Shown piece after piece: positions 37,853-38,032 of a stretch of 38,032 nt of DNA. This DNA comes from Pseudomonadota bacterium (GTDB taxonomy: Bacteria; Pseudomonadota; Alphaproteobacteria; Sphingomonadales; Sphingomonadaceae). The number at the start of each line of letters is the position of its first letter. Position 1 is the first letter of the stretch. The position numbers and the translations under genes are program-made. The notes beneath the pieces are model-generated. The model did not search any database and was not told where the DNA came from. It was given only the letters and a program-made list of their open reading frames with translations. The stretch spans positions 1 to 38,032 of the forward strand of contig CAUJJI010000104.1 in assembly GCA_963205265.1 (NCBI GenBank), given 5' to 3'.

Positions 37853-38032
37853 TCGTGGAACATGCGCGCGTTGCCCGGCTGGTAGCCGGTGCGCGGGCTG
37901 AGGAACCGGCGGAGCTGCTCGCGGGCCTGCGCCTGCGCGGCCGCCCGCTGCGCCATGTCGAGCGACTGCGCCCGGCCCTGCGCCGCGACGAGCGCGGTCA
38001 AATCGGCTAGCTGCTGCGATTGCAGGGCGATG
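37849..38032 (-). CDS. trbJ: TrbJ C-terminus (cut by the window edge)
   Basis: The last 60 residues of TrbJ, a VirB5-like protein of the conjugation channel that sits at the pilus or cell surface. The visible part is helical and Gln/Ala-rich (IALQSQQLADLTALVAAQG, then ARAQ-type repeats) and ends LRRFLSPRTGYQPGNARMFHD, a tail typical for TrbJ of this operon type. Its stop overlaps the trbK-alt start. The N-terminal part with the signal peptide lies beyond the window. Confidence 0.85.
   Translation of the reverse strand, partial: IALQSQQLADLTALVAAQGRAQSLDMAQRAAAQAQAREQLRRFLSPRTGYQPGNARMFHD

Larger units (their letters stand above)
20880..38032. mobile_element. Left part of a trb-type conjugative element carrying metal resistance (border approximate, right end outside)
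   Basis: A metal-resistance cargo module is joined to a block of mating-pair formation genes in the order trbJ-trbK-trbL-trbF-trbG-trbI-DUF2274 (minus strand), the order found in Tn4371-like and sphingomonad integrative elements and plasmids. The change in GATC density and gene content places the left border near 20.8-20.9 kb. Integrase, relaxase, traG and trbB-E would lie to the right of the window. Whether the element is integrated or is part of a chromid or plasmid cannot be proven, but the flanking divK-pleD region suggests a chromosome. Confidence 0.65.

Noticed and set aside
20758..38032. CRISPR array, integrase, transposase or tRNA at the element border
   Set aside because: I looked for spaced repeats, tyrosine or serine recombinase motifs and a tRNA 3' end around the border and in the element part, and saw none inside the window.

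Overview
The window is GC-rich alphaproteobacterial DNA. The evidence is a cpdR gene, a divK-pleD operon behind a DUF3572 gene, CtrA-like TTAA sites, GANTC sites and an alphaproteobacterial-type dinB. The genus cannot be fixed from the sequence alone. About positions 1-20757 read as chromosome. From about 20.8-20.9 kb to the right edge the DNA looks like an integrated conjugative element of the type common in sphingomonads and relatives, and it continues beyond the window.

Chromosomal part. On the left lie a partial gene with a Pho-box-like site and three phased GANTC sites, then the cell-cycle adaptor gene cpdR, and an N-formylglutamate amidohydrolase gene. Next comes an apparently unannotated small RNA with anti-Shine-Dalgarno motifs (1562-1669, minus strand). 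A plcP-agt pair (phospholipase C-like phosphoesterase plus diacylglycerol glycosyltransferase) faces a ridA-GDPD pair; together they resemble the membrane-lipid remodelling set used in phosphate starvation. A degenerate GGDEF protein that keeps its c-di-GMP inhibitory site, dinB, a HAD hydrolase and a DUF3572 gene run leftwards. divK-pleD run rightwards. Then come an alpha-carbonic anhydrase coupled to a SPOR-domain protein, an M2 (ACE-like) peptidase, a CitE/malyl-CoA-lyase-like enzyme, a phytase-like secreted protein whose ribosome binding site lies inside a 9-bp hairpin, a GT4 glycosyltransferase, and a PepSY / response regulator / sensor kinase operon.

Element part. A heavy-metal resistance module (His-rich periplasmic protein, CzcC-CzcB-CzcA efflux, an SRPBCC protein, a short CDF-like transporter, a zf-TFIIB protein, an MliC-like lipoprotein and a P1B-4 metal ATPase) runs rightwards. 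It is followed by a LysR regulator and a small EexN-like protein. Converging on it is the tail of a P-type (trb) conjugation operon on the minus strand: trbJ (cut by the edge), trbK-alt, trbL, trbF, trbG, trbI and DUF2274. Most trb genes overlap by 4 bp.

How it fits together. The left part combines cell-cycle/c-di-GMP control (CpdR, DivK, PleD, the degenerate GGDEF protein) with phosphate and lipid metabolism. The right part is cargo (Zn/Co/Cd export across both membranes) beside the mating-pair formation genes that would move it. No tRNA, rRNA, CRISPR array, transposase or integrase was found in the window.
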